NCBI GenBank assembly: GCA_905221605.1
Contig: CAJNDS010002446.1
Span: 683,148 to 747,147, forward strand
Source of the DNA: Symbiodinium natans
Taxonomy: Eukaryota > Sar > Dinophyceae > Suessiales > Symbiodiniaceae
Direction: 5' to 3'
Length of the DNA stretch: 64,000 bases
Shown: one piece after another, positions 10,894 to 23,175 of the stretch
Numbering within the stretch: the first letter of the stretch is position 1
How the letters are laid out: each line of letters starts with the position of its first letter
Made by a program: the position numbers and the translations under genes
Notes under the pieces: generated by a model
Told to the model about the DNA's origin: nothing
The model's database searches: none
The model's input: only the letters and a program-made list of their open reading frames with translations

Positions 10894-11319
10894 GCCAGCT
10901 TGAGCCCAACAAACTACTCAAACAACTCAATGTCTCCTGTTGAAAACATGCAACATCTCGGAAACTGCGTTCCGCTTTGACCACATGGCTTTGTTAACTT
11001 GGCGCACGTACTGGTGGTCAGTGGCTGCACCCCGGCCAACTCACTGCTTTAGAGCTTTGAGCATGTGTGTATAGCAACATCGAATCTTGGCGTCCCACTC
11101 AATGCAGCGATCGCAGTCCGCATAGTCTGCCACCCTGTATGTGAGTCAATACTGTGACTTTGTGTGAACAACCTGCTTTTGTGCACGGACTGCGGTTGAT
11201 GAAAAACTACACATCGCAAAACTGCGGCCACACGTCATACGCACCAAGGGGCCCTTGACCTGATGTGCATATCGACGTTGTCGGGAGTGTTGGAATGTTT
11301 GAATGTTGGAATGCTGGAA

Positions 11320-11471
11320 TTTTTGAAGGTTGGTTGGTTGGTCGGTGGGTGGGTGGGTGGGTGGTTGGGTGGGCGGTTGTTGATTTTGTTTGTTTGCTGC
11401 TGCTGTTGTTCTGGTAGTTAATTCTGATGATGCTGATGTTGTGATTGCGGTTGTGGTTGTGGCTGCGCTTC

Positions 11472-11524
<53 letters not shown>

Positions 11525-11530
11525 GCGGTT
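11320..11530. repeat. GGTT/GGTG-rich tract and (TTG)n trinucleotide repeat
   Basis: A GGTTGGTTGG/GGTGGGTGGG tract at about 11,325-11,380, then about 18 consecutive TTG units at 11,472-11,525. Frames across it are poly-Asn (minus) or poly-Val (plus), typical of trinucleotide artefacts. Confidence 0.9.
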
Positions 11531-11579
11531 GTGCTTGTTTCTTTTCATTGTATTGGGCTTATTCGAGGTTCTGGAATAA

Positions 11580-12060
11580 ACATATTTGCAAAATGGGAGT
11601 AGAAATCCCTCATCAATCCGAATTCTGAAGATCTCCTTCTAAAATTGATCTTAACTTAGATTTCAATATAATTGATCTTTTTGGATGCAATTAATATTGA
11701 TTTCGTATCCAATAATCGAAAGATATACATTCTTTTTTGAAGTCTTATCATAATTGTCTGATATCGTCATTCAATGATTCTAAAATTCAATTTTTCATAC
11801 GAATTATCATTTGTATTTGCCTCCTTCGGGATCTATGATCCACAAGATCAAAGAACTCCGCTTAAAATAGAAGCCCCCCCCATCTAAAGGGATCGAAGAC
11901 CAGAGACCAAGGGGCTACGAAAAATAAACCGCTCCTTCGAAAAAAAAAAGCCCCATTCACACCTTGGAAACAAGAAATGCCAGTCCCTAATGAATCCTTT
12001 TTACCCTAGACATCTTGAATCCGAAAATCCTAAAATCCCCAAACCCTAATACGTATTCTC
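11580..12060. other. AT-rich island without a gene
   Basis: A sharp drop in GC compared with both flanks, rich in AATTGATC, AATATTGATT and GATATACATT-like words, ending near a short CCCAAACCCTAAT telomere-like patch. No open frame of note. Origin unknown: old mobile element, organelle-derived insert, or simply intergenic. Confidence 0.55.
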
Positions 12061-13860
12061 CACGTGAATGCTGAAGCATGCGTAGGGTAGGCCGATTATT
12101 AATTCAGCAAGCCAAGAAGTTAAGTACCTCATTTTTGGGTGGCAAGCTACATGCAGCTTGTAGTAGCAAGAAGTAGGGAGAGCTTCTTTACTACTCTATT
12201 ACTTTCTACTATCAATTGTTACTACAAACTTTTGCAATCAGCCGCAGCAACTGAAAAAAAACGCAACGATCCGTGTCATAGTTTTGCGGTAGCCTAGACG
12301 TTATAATACAGCAAAGTGTGCCGAAGCGCATCGAACTCCGTAGTGAGACGATGAGACGATGGTTCCTTGCCACCTTTCGAAATTCCATGATGTGGCCATG
12401 CAAGTAGGTCGGATGCCCTTCATCACCAAGTATCGAGATATTCGACACGGGCAATTGGACCCGGTTTCCCCTCATCAATGGCCTCGCGCAGCCCTTGCAT
12501 GGTCGTCGCGAGAGTGACCTGTCAAGACCCCCAAACCCCATTCTAATTATTAAGGCCCCTATATTAGGGGTCGGAAGAACTACTTATAGTCATTTTGGGG
12601 GCCCCTAGAAAGATTCTACTAGAATAACCCCCCCCCCCCCCCTGCCAAAAGTGAAGTGCATCTCTGGATTTTCTTCCAACTTTCCGCGGCCATACGCGAT
12701 GAGTCTTATCAGGATCTTGAGTGGGTTTCCAAGGTTTGGGGAATTGGTTGTTGGGGGGGGGGGGGGGGGTGAAGGGTTTTGGGGCTCAAGATATGTGGTC
12801 TCGGCGTCGATTTCTCTAGGCTTGGTCAGGTTTTGAGGGCATGGGATCTACTAATACTCAAGAATCTGGGTATCTCTATATTATGACAAATAAACAAACT
12901 CTTTTCAGGTATTGATTGAAGAAGGACGGCCGTCGATACAGCCAGAAACAATTGACGCGTAGACCGTGCGAGCACATGGATTTTCTAGGACGTTTGTGGG
13001 ACGCATTTTGCCTTTGCATGCCTTTGCGGTAGCCCAATCGGATGATTGCTCTCTTTTTGAGGGCCTCTTAGCTGCTCGTGAGGGTGGCCTGGGATTCGGT
13101 AAGGTTGAGGGTTTCTTGAAAATTCTTGATGTTTGTTTGTGGTCGTTTCTGTCTGTGTCTAATTGTCTTTGTTGTTTGTCTTGGTCTATCTCTGTCACTA
13201 AAGATCTATTCGTTTCTATTTATGTCTATTCTTGTCTTTCGTTATGTTACACAATATTCAAGTCAAGATTCGTGGCACATCGTCCCCCCAAGTCTTCTGT
13301 GATCTCTTCACAATACAACGGCCCAATTCTTGACTTATAGTAACGGTTCAAGAACTGTGCTTATTTACTTTGTAGCTTCGTCGAGCGATGCTATACAACA
13401 AAGGAAAATATGCACAATTAATGAGGGGCCAAAGTGAACCCTACTTTTCCTCTGTTTTGTTCGCACATTCATGTCATGTCTTTGTGGCAGTTCTGCCCAT
13501 CGACATTGACGCCTGCCGGTTGCAACAGTAACACCCACAGAAAGTTGCCCCCTTCTCATGTCGATGAGTTCTGCAATGCCCTCAGATAAGGGAAGTGAGA
13601 GAAAGAAGCAGAAAACAACAAGCCTCCAACAGGCATGTTCAGGAACAGGTCACAGGGGACTGCGTTGATGTCCTCTTACACCGTTCAGTACTTCCCCTCG
13701 TCCTGTACCAGTCAAGGAAAGCTGAGGCATAAACGTCACGAGCTCACACATTGCTGTGGAAGCAAGAAGACTTGGGCTGCAGCTGAAGAGATGTGGGAAA
13801 ATTTCTCGAAGCTTCGCCTTTGTACGTGGCTGCAGGGTTTTGGGTTTTGGGGTTTTGGGC
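12061..13860. other. No supportable gene; two opposed homopolymer runs
   Basis: Holds a 15-C run at 12,628-12,642 and a 17-G run at 12,753-12,769, about 110 bp apart and complementary, so they could pair as a G:C stem. Open frames of 60-124 codons occur on both strands without recognisable domains. Confidence 0.5.
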
Positions 13861-13871
13861 TCAGGGTAAGA

Positions 13872-13966
13872 ATAGCTGCACCCTAAACCCTAAACCCTAA
13901 ACCCTAAACCCTAAACCCTAAACCCTAAACCCTAACCCTAAACCCTAAACCCTAAACCCTAAACCT
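13872..13966 (-). repeat. Interstitial telomere array, (CCCTAAA)n
   Basis: About 13 nearly perfect CCCTAAA heptamers on the plus strand. On the minus strand it begins GTTTAGGG immediately after the exon-like segment at 13,967-14,088, so its first two bases could be a GT splice donor. Confidence 0.95.
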
Positions 13967-14088
13967 CGCAACGCCTGGCGAAACATGGCAACACTGCTGT
14001 GGGCACCTCGCTGAAGCCCTCGGCCAGGGCTTTCCCGGGCACACGGTGGATGAAGAACTGGTAGGCCATGTCTCGGCCTCTGGCTCTT
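13967..14088 (-). CDS. Short exon-like segment bracketed by telomere arrays
   Basis: On the minus strand this 120-bp segment is open in a frame reading RDMAYQFFIHRVPGKALAEG and then FSEVPTAVLPCFARRC, which looks like protein rather than noise. It sits between ...CCCTAAAG upstream (an AG acceptor) and GAG|GTTTAGGG downstream (a GT donor). Both splice signals would thus be formed by telomere-like repeats. I do not recognise the protein. Alternative: a random unique spacer between two repeat arrays. Confidence 0.4.
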
Positions 14089-14173
14089 TAGGGTTTAGGG
14101 TTTAGGGTTTAGGGTTTAGGGTTTAGGGTTTAGGGTTTAGGGTTTAGGGTTTAGGGTTTAGGGTTTAGGGTTA
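14089..14173 (+). repeat. Interstitial telomere array, (TTTAGGG)n
   Basis: About 12 perfect TTTAGGG units, opposite in orientation to the array 125 bp to the left. The pair is arranged CCCTAAA...TTTAGGG, the order seen at the two ends of a linear molecule, not the TTTAGGG...CCCTAAA order of an end-to-end chromosome fusion. Confidence 0.95.
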
Positions 14174-14683
14174 GGGCTGTCCTCATGGGCAGGAAGAACA
14201 TGAAACATCTCTTAGCTACTTTCCACCCTTTTGTCCAGGGGGGCACCTAAAGTTTTGGGTGCTCACCCATACGCCAAGGGCATATTGATTGTCAGTGAAG
14301 TGTGCAGCTTGAGGGGAATGGCTTCTTGTGCCATTTGGTGGAGGTGGCCCCTAACGTGCTGCCGGTGCGTGATGTGCGTGAGTGTGGTGGACCCTAGAGT
14401 AACTAGATTGCCCTGTCTCCGTGCTTGCATCCCTTGCTTAGTATCCTGGCGAGGGATCGCCATGAGAAGAGCTTTGGATCGTTGATGCGGGCTGTCTTGC
14501 CAAGTGTTCTATCCAACCCTTGCCGGATTGAGCGTATCTTGCTCTTTCTGGTTTGGGGGGGCGGGCCCGTGGAGATCTGGGTGATGCAAACACGCATGGA
14601 TGAGGGGCCCGCGGTTGGCCCTTTAAGCCTTCGCGCTGGAGGGGCTGCTGCGTTGTAACAAGGCCGAGCGCACCCTGGTCGAC

Positions 14684-14706
14684 CACACACACACACACAC
14701 ACACAC
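14684..14706. repeat. (CA)n microsatellite
   Basis: About 11 CA units. It is followed at once by CTCTTAGCTACTTTCACACC, nearly identical to CTCTTAGCTACTTTCCACCC at 14,208-14,227. Confidence 0.9.
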
Positions 14707-14739
14707 CTCTTAGCTACTTTCACACCCGACATTGCAAGG

Positions 14740-16700
14740 GCAAGTGTCTTGCGTCAGGATCATCTGGCCACCAGTCTCGTCCGAGACCGCTCTCGCCGGA
14801 GGCATTGTACTGTGAACGCAGAATGTCATCGCTCAGCACCTGCGCAAGAGCAACTTTCATTTGCCAGCTGCATCTTCTTCAACCTACTCGTATTGTAAAT
14901 AACAGGTTAGGTAATCAATGAAATAGAAGTAATGGTCACTTTACTTTGCAGACCCGGAACTTTCGCCCTGAGCAGACTCTTGCTTCTGCAGAGGCTTTCA
15001 CGCAAGGGCCGGCTGTTTTTGAAGGTGTGCAAAAGTGCCTACAGTGCCCACAAGCTGCTGTATTTCGACAGCATGCACTGTGCCGAAGGCGACACGAAAA
15101 GTTGCGCGCCTTGTACGCCTGAGCCACTCTCTTGAACATTGCCTCCTTGGCGCGTGAATCGCGTGAAGCATTCCAAAGTTCAATTGCAAACTGTGGCCCT
15201 GCTCCGGTACATCACGAAACTGCATGAAGCAGAACTGTCAGCCGATTGCAGGGACACGAAGGGACGAGCTCTGGAAAGTCTGAGTCAAGGTCCGCAAGAT
15301 CTTTCTCGTTTGGGTTCTTGTCTGGGTGCCATCGCAGGGCTGCTCGCAGGTATGCCTTCGAGGGTTTAGGGTTCAGGGTTTGCACGATTTGGTGATCTTA
15401 TTGTGCCTGGGCATGTGCTTGCAGCTGCTTGCAGCAAGTGGTTCCGGCCAGGGCACCTTGCGAACCTCTTCGAAGTCAGCATCCTCAACATGTGGAAACT
15501 GAAACTTATCTCCATCGAATGCTGCGCAAGTCGGCGAACCTAGTTCTCACCCAACGCGCGACAGTATGTTCAAAAAGATGCGCTCCAGAATGCTCCAGAG
15601 AAGGCATCTCGGAATACGAAGCTCAAGTCATGCAAGGTCAAGCAATCCAGCAGGTTGGAGCGCTACTTTCAAATGGTGACGACCTGCTGTCCATTGCACG
15701 AATAGCTCTTCTCACTAGAACAGTGGGTGTTTACCTTTGCCGGATTTGCACCGCACATCTCCATGGACTCGGCATCTGGGCAGAGGGCGCTCCTTGTTGA
15801 TTCCGAGAACGGAGTAGAAGTCAGAAGGTATTTTCGCCATGGCTGCATGGACACACTGTGTGCTGGCATCCGTGTCTTGTAGGTTATCACATTGGGGAAG
15901 AAGACTCCACAGAACTGGGCATGGAAAATGAACGACTATTGTTTTGTGCAAGCTTTTGCTAAAATACGCCTGGCGCTAGCTACCAGGGCAATGATCGAGG
16001 CTTAGTACTTACCAATGCATCACGACACGCTGCGGCCAAAGACATGGAACTTGCACTCTCGAGTTCTCAAGGTTTGTTTGGTACAGTTTGTGGCACCAGC
16101 TCTTGTGGCACCAGCTCAAACACAAAACACACACAAAACGCACACACACACACAAACTCGTGCATTTCACCTGAGCCCCTCAGGTTCGTAAGGTTTCCTC
16201 CTTCGATTGCACATTAGACCCCAAGCCCTGGGTCCAAATATGCAAATCTGGGGACCCTCACGGTTGTGAGTAGCGGTTGCATATTAACTCCACAGTATGG
16301 AATAAGAACTATAGGGACCATGAGGGTTTTCTTTTTCCTTAATATTAGAGTGGCACAGCATTTCAAAAAGGATTAGTTCCTGTTTTACTGGCAATATTTT
16401 CGCCAGCAACAAGTAATGCTTTTATTGAAAATTTGTATTGCGTTTTATTCTCATAATTCCATAATCAACACACACAAGATACGTCATACAAACGTAACCT
16501 CTATATTTACACCACCGTACGTCTTGGAGACTTGGATGTCCTCATCCGTATTGGTCGTGGCTATGGCAAGCGCGCATTCATCCCCAGCGCAGTGTGCTGT
16601 GGTTTCTGATGTGTTGCGGACATTTTGGAGAGTCACGCAAGGTGCGCAGCGCACAGCTGCTTCTGGAAGCATGCCAGACAGCAAAGAAGCTGTATCCCGG
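14740..16700. other. No supportable gene
   Basis: Mixed intergenic DNA with one short TTTAGGGTTCAGGGTTT patch at about 15,363 and a CA-rich tract at about 16,119-16,155. Overlapping short frames on both strands; none recognisable. Confidence 0.5.
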
Positions 16701-16719
16701 CCCATCCACTCAACAGCGG

Positions 16720-16945
16720 CTCGTCAACGTGTCGAGGCGCTGTTTGGAGAGGAAGCTGCCTTCCTGTGATCGGGCAACCACGCAGCCACTGTTCACAGGC
16801 TGCAGTTGCCTCTAAAAGATGCCAGAAACCACGAAAACAACAGCCAGCCTCTCCAAAGTGTCTCGTCAACGTGTCGAGACACTGTGGAGGAGGCCGCCTT
16901 CTGACCGAGCAACCACCAAGCCACTGTACACGGTTGCAGTGCAAA
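16720..16945. repeat. Imperfect tandem duplication, about 139-bp period
   Basis: CGTCAACGTGTCGAGGCGCTG at about 16,724 and CGTCAACGTGTCGAGACACTG at about 16,864 begin two copies of roughly 85 bp. Each runs through GGAGGAAGCTGCC-like text to GCAACCACGCAGCCACTGTT-like text. The copies are well diverged. Confidence 0.75.
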
Positions 16946-16978
16946 ATTGATGCAGCAGGCAGCCAGGCAAGCTCCATC

Positions 16979-17730
16979 CTAAGTTAGGCTTGGTAAGTCA
17001 GCCATTGTACATGGGCTGCGTCGGACCCGGATCAAAAACAGCATGCAGATTGGCTCTCTTCGCCTGCCTAGCAGGTCCACGCTGTCCCAGCTTGCAGTAT
17101 TGAGCGGTTTCTTGCCGATGCGGTCAGTGACAGTAGTGACAGTAGGCTTAGAAGTAGCGGTGGCTTGCTCTACACAGCAGAGATCAACCACTAGGCCTTC
17201 AGGAGCTTGTAACCTGGCACCAAGAAGCAACCTTCTGTGCTGCTCAAGGCCGCGGCCAAAACTGCATGGAGTCCGCGTGTTCACTAAAGCGTTCACGAAG
17301 CATTCCACGGCGAGGACCTCATCGCGCAAGTCTTCGTAGCTCGAGCATCCGATGCCGATGAATGAGATCGCAGTTCCTGCGATCTTCGCTAAGGCCTGGA
17401 TTGAGATGCCCACTTGCGCAGCATACTCCATCATGGTCCAATCACCATGAGTTTTGCTGAGAACTGCGGCTGTTGGCACGGCTCCACCCCGGTGCCTCGG
17501 CGATCGCTGGGCTTTGAATTCAGCATACTCCTGTAGCAGCTTCGCATCGTCTTCGTACAGAGCCTTTTTCACGTTTGAGTAGATGTCGCCATTTCTTGCG
17601 TGCATTGCAATTGCAATGAACCTCTCCTTCCGGGTCTTCATGTCCTCTTCCCAGGTCATCCCTCGCTGCTCAAAGACTGCCCTCAACTTCTGCAGCTCTG
17701 TGTCGGGATCTTTCACCTCCACGTGGTCCC
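16979..17730 (-). CDS. Exon of a protein of unknown function
   Basis: About 250 open codons. The first ~110 residues are convincing soluble helical protein: DPDTELQKLRAVFEQRGMTW, then a basic MKTRKERFIAIAMHARNGDI stretch and an acidic ALYEDDAKLLQEYAEFKAQR stretch. A second part, around VGISIQALAKIAGTAISFIG, is more hydrophobic. No family recognised. The frame is open up to a telomere-like array at 17,728-17,790; an acceptor at TTTAG|GGACCACGTG would begin the exon, so earlier exons are probable and the GTG at 17,722 is not the real start. The last ~50 codons are less protein-like and may be past the true end. It is upstream, in transcription order, of the segment at 13,967. Confidence 0.6.
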
Positions 17731-17790
17731 TAAACCCTTAACCCCAAAGCCTAAACCCTGAACAATGAACCCTAAACCCTAAACCCTGAA
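17728..17790 (-). repeat. Degenerate interstitial telomere array
   Basis: CCCTAAACCC with TTAACCCC and CTGAACAATG variants, abutting the 5' end of the minus-strand exon at 16,979-17,730. Confidence 0.85.
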
Positions 17791-17952
17791 TGAATGTGGC
17801 GATCTTGCCCTCCGAGGCCTTGTCCGCAACTTGTCCGGGGCCCAACGCGACGCATCGCACCTGCAAGGTCTGAGAAGCCAGAGGCTCCCAAAAACCGCTT
17901 TCTGGAGCACCCCTAAACTTCTAAGCCTTGACCTATAGACCCGAAGCCTCTT

Positions 17953-18216
17953 CACCCTATGTTCAGAGCACTATACATCTCAATCACGTTGCCAGGCCCT
18001 GCCTGCCGCCTGGCGCTCTCACTGTTCTCGGCATCTGGCGCGCAGCTGGCATTGTCTTGCAACCGCTTGTTGCTGAAGTGTGGTAACAGAGCCGTCACCA
18101 ACGCTTCGAGGGCACTGCTGCCGACAGCCAGCTGCTTCTTCAGCAGCTTCTTCTCGGCCGCGTCATGGCCGTGTGTATCGCCGAAGCAGATGTCTCCGAT
18201 GTCCAGGGTGACCTGA
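17953..18216 (-). pseudogene. Partial second copy of the armadillo exon
   Basis: On the minus strand the segment from 18,216 reads VTLDIGDICFGDTHGHDAAE, then a Lys/Leu insert, then ALEALVTALLPHFSNKRLQD. It aligns with LAIGNICFGDKNGDDAAERK and ALEVLVKAMSAHSSNKRLQD of the intact ARM exon at 19,388-20,197. The copy begins exactly after CTCAG|GTC, a plausible acceptor. It has lost the AGVLCAG block after QDNAS and stops at about 17,951. The remaining ~88 codons are open, so it could be a live short exon of a diverged ARM gene, but truncation at both sides favours a relic. Confidence 0.7.
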
Positions 18217-18229
18217 GGGTAAACCCCAC

Positions 18230-19380
18230 AGGCAAGAACAACCTGCAGACACCCACCGGTCTACGTACAAATGGGCCGTGCTCAAGATTCCTGCTACCCC
18301 AAAATATATTTACAACGAACTCTTCGCCAAATTCAACTTCACTTTCTCCAATCCCATCGCAGACTTTCACGGAGGCTTGTTGTGAAGCAAAGCAAAGCCG
18401 CCACCGCACCTCTCAAAGTCAGTCCCCAACCCCCGCAACTTACGCATCTCACACGTCCTGGGCCACACAGGGCGGCAGAGCCCTTAAAATTTCGACTCTG
18501 CAACACAACACAGTCGGGGAGGTCTATAGAGCACCAAACTTTCGAGGCGTGGAGGGCAGATGAACAGAGTGATGGTTTCGGCTCAGGGCTGACTGACAGC
18601 CGACGAGACATTTTTTTTTTGACCCCGGACGGGCCAGGACCTTGCCTGGCTTGTGTGGACTTTCGCGCAAGCTTCGCGAAATTTTGGGGTTTGGCAACAT
18701 TATAGGGGTTCGGACCTTTGCAGGCATGCATGTATATCCAAATATATATGTAACAATGTATAAACCTATAAATGACTTTCGCACATGCCTTGAGCTTCGC
18801 TTTACAGGAAAAAAGAATGCTGGACCTTTTGATCGCAACCCAGATGGAACCTATTTGCGGAGATCACTTCGTGATGCTGAGTTGTGGGCCCCGTTCGGTT
18901 TCTGCTACGAGGCACATTCCCGCACAGCACTCGAGAACCCTGAAGGATTTGTGGATCCATATACCTTAAGCGAGATTACATAGTAGTAGTGTAGGGAATA
19001 TGACCTCAATTCTAAGGGTTCCAGCCAGTGTTCCGAGGAAAGAGATTGCATAATCTTGTAGAGTGACGAGGCTGACATTGAGCATGCTTGCATACTGTGA
19101 CAACTGCCCAGGGAATCCATGAAACGCTGCTGCCGCGGAGCTAACACGCCTGCGCGCATAATGCGCATATTAAATTCACATCACAACAACTCTTGCCAGT
19201 AAGGCCAGGGCCAAGTGCGTTTGACGATGCCGCAAACGCTCCTCCGCCTAAGTCCGCCAGGGACAACAACATCAGCATGGGAAAAGCATGGCCAGCGGAC
19301 CTACTTGTCCTATCACTTCTCTGGCGGCCCATCTGGCTGCCTCTTGTCGATTTACGCTTAAACCTGAAGAATGCTCAGGA
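18230..19380. other. No supportable gene
   Basis: Frames of 60-144 codons on both strands overlap without recognisable features. An AT-rich patch lies at 18,730-18,775. It separates the ARM exon copy from the UBL-ARM gene. Confidence 0.45.
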
Positions 19381-19387
19381 CATTCCC

Positions 19388-21147
19388 TTAAACAGCTACT
19401 GGTAGCAGCTGCCAGGAACGAGCACGTGCCCAGCCAGGCTCTGAGGCCCCTGCGTCAGCCAGCGTTGCAAGGAGAGCCTCTGCGTCCTGCTGCACGTCGC
19501 GGTTGGCGTGCTTGACTTGGCGCAACATCTCCTTCAGGGGCTTGGCCAGCTGCTGCAATCGCCAGGTCCCAGCTGCCCAGCAGCAGCGTCGCAGGGCACG
19601 GATGCAATTGCCCTGCACTTTGTCATTGTTTGGGTGGCTCTGCATCGCGGCCACCAACACTTCCAGCAACCCAGCATTCGTGGCGCGCTGCTGCCGCCAG
19701 CATCTCTCGGCGTCAGAGCCCGCGCACAGCACACCCGCCGCGTAGCTGGCATTGTCTTGCAACCGCTTGTTGCTGCTGTGCGCCGACATAGCCTTCACCA
19801 ACACTTCGAGGGCACCACTGCACACAGCGAGCTGCTTCCTCTCGGCTGCGTCATCGCCGTTTTTGTCGCCGAAGCAGATGTTTCCGATGGCCAGGCTGCC
19901 TCTGTCTTGCACCTCCACCCTGTCATGGTGCTGCTGCATGGCAAGAACGACCCTATTGAGGGCCCCGGCATCGGCGGCACGCTGCTGCCTCCCCAGCCCT
20001 TCCTGATCAGTGCCAAGGCACACTCTTGCGAGGGCCCAGCTGCCGTGTTCTTGCACCTCTGCGCTGCTGGGATGTCTTGTCATCTTCTCCACGGTAGCCT
20101 CCAATGCCCCAGCTTCCGCAAGCCCAGCGCGCACAGAGCTGCTTCCGGCTTCACTGGCCAGCCGTTTGCAGCTGTGGGCCGCCTGTTCAGCCATATCCTG
20201 CCGGAGGTTCAAAGGCATTCGTTCCGCCCCGTCAACAAGACACGACTATATACAGCAACGACTGAGGCAAGTACGGGCACAGCTGTGAGAAGCGCGGAAG
20301 ATGGCAAGTTCTCCTGAGCCAAGGTCTTGGATGGGTCCAGCGTTCGTTGCCCGTACAATAGCTTCAGGCCGGGCGTGTCGAGCTTATCCTCGGCCGCCTT
20401 CTTCAGATCACCGACGCGGATGGAAGAATCTGCTGGAAGAGAAATGGTCCAGCTACCGGCCAGGCAAATTTGAACACGGTCCAGGCAGCTGGCGACCCGT
20501 GGGCAAGGCTCTGCATCGCCATCTGCACATCTCTGCCCTGTCCAGGTGCCTGGACATGTAGCAGATGCGCGTTGCAAACATTATCAGACAGTCCACAGTG
20601 TGGCCAAAACTCTGGTATGATGCCTGCCTTTTCCGCACTACCATTCTTGAGATCCCTTGACTTTGTTGCCAACACAGGACCTCACAACAAACCAACCTGA
20701 ACCAGCAAGCTTCTTCAAGCTACCGTTTGGTGGAGTCTCCAAGGACTCGTCTGGGTGCAAGTAGTACCATCCGCCAGTGTCCTGATAGCAACACAGGACA
20801 ACCAGTGCTCACCGAGTGCTTGCGAAGGAAACGTGCCTGCCAACGCAATTTCTGGAGCCTAGGTTCGTCCCGGCGGTTCATCTTCCATGTGTCCTCGAAG
20901 TAGATGATGGCAGATCCGCCTACCTCTTGAACAGGGATCTTAGTCGCACGGGTGCCAGTCATGCAAGCTGCAAATTGCGGGACCAACGGTAGCAACGCAC
21001 AGCCAACACATCGTTTAGCGAAGCTGAACCTTTTCTACACACAAAGAAGAAAGCTCCCGCCTGGCGGTACTGGCGTCGTCCGTTCAACCAGCCTCTGCAC
21101 TTGTAGATGCCGTTGACACTGCTGCCCACACCACCAGCACCGGAGAC
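19388..21147 (-). CDS. UBL module gene copy 1, apparently fused to armadillo repeats
   Basis: Five exons fit in frame: A 21061-21147 (ending NGRRQYRQ), B 20867-20923 (GGSAIIYFEDTWKMN), C 20724-20781 (DTGGWYYLHPDE...TPPNG), D 20275-20549 and E 19388-20197. A-C form a small Trp/Tyr-rich module that recurs in predicted dinoflagellate proteins. D carries a Cys segment (DAEPCPRVASC), then a ubiquitin-like fold ending KLLYGQRTLDPSKTLAQENL and LTAV. E (about 269 codons) holds several armadillo repeats, for example ALEVLVKAMSAHSSNKRLQD. Donors are GC (A), GA (B), GT (C) and GT (D). The D-E join is phase 0 on both sides, with a 77-bp intron; if unspliced, D stops at 20209. UBL plus ARM suggests ubiquitin-pathway scaffolding, an inference only. 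A 5' exon with the start codon is not identified; the frame of A stays open to about 21,201. Confidence 0.7.
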
Positions 21148-21249
21148 GTGAAGATGTAGCACAGCCTCTTCATCCTCAGTTGCCAGTAGCACTTGGGGCA
21201 CAAAAAAGCATAGCCACGGCTCAATACAATGGCGCGGCGTCCGGTATAG

Positions 21250-21410
21250 AGTATCTAAGCCTGGGCACCCTAGGTGTATGGGTGTCTACTGATGCCCTTC
21301 CTCTTTTCGTCCCTGCTTTCCATCTCATACTGCTCACACTTCTCTCGCCTTCTCTACTCGGCGTCCTCCTTCACCTGTCTTTAGCCATTGAATTGCCAAG
21401 TCCTACAATG
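21250..21410 (-). other. 5' flank of UBL copy 1, duplicated at copy 2
   Basis: A stretch with CTTTCCATCTCATACTGC and ACTTCTCTCGCCTTCTCTAC is clearly related to TTTTCCACCTCATACTCC and ACTTCTCTCGCGTTCGCTAC at about 24,985-25,030. The duplication producing copies 1 and 2 thus included roughly 160 bp of upstream sequence, which may hold the promoter or first exon. I cannot define a start there. Confidence 0.6.
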
Positions 21411-21539
21411 GACCCAAGTTACGCCTTTCGCCTCGTTGATTGTTAGGGAAGCCCTGTATACAGGACGCGTCTGGTATGTGCCGGGCTTTCCATTAGCCAG
21501 AGGTCCGTGTCGGGTGTGAGGGGGTCGGTGTCGGTGTGT

Positions 21540-23175
<1,636 letters not shown>

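Noticed and set aside
10880-10915. Possible spliced-leader relic (GGGCTCAAG on minus) upstream of the ARM-like frame
   Set aside because: Only about 14 of 21 positions agree with my recollection of the dinoflagellate spliced leader, and similar partial matches (12,784; 30,250; 61,459) occur by chance.
9735-10980. Plus-strand frame MHFTLCTSLYALHS repeats as a gene
   Set aside because: Translation of a 14-bp satellite; the non-repeat extension shows no recognisable domain.
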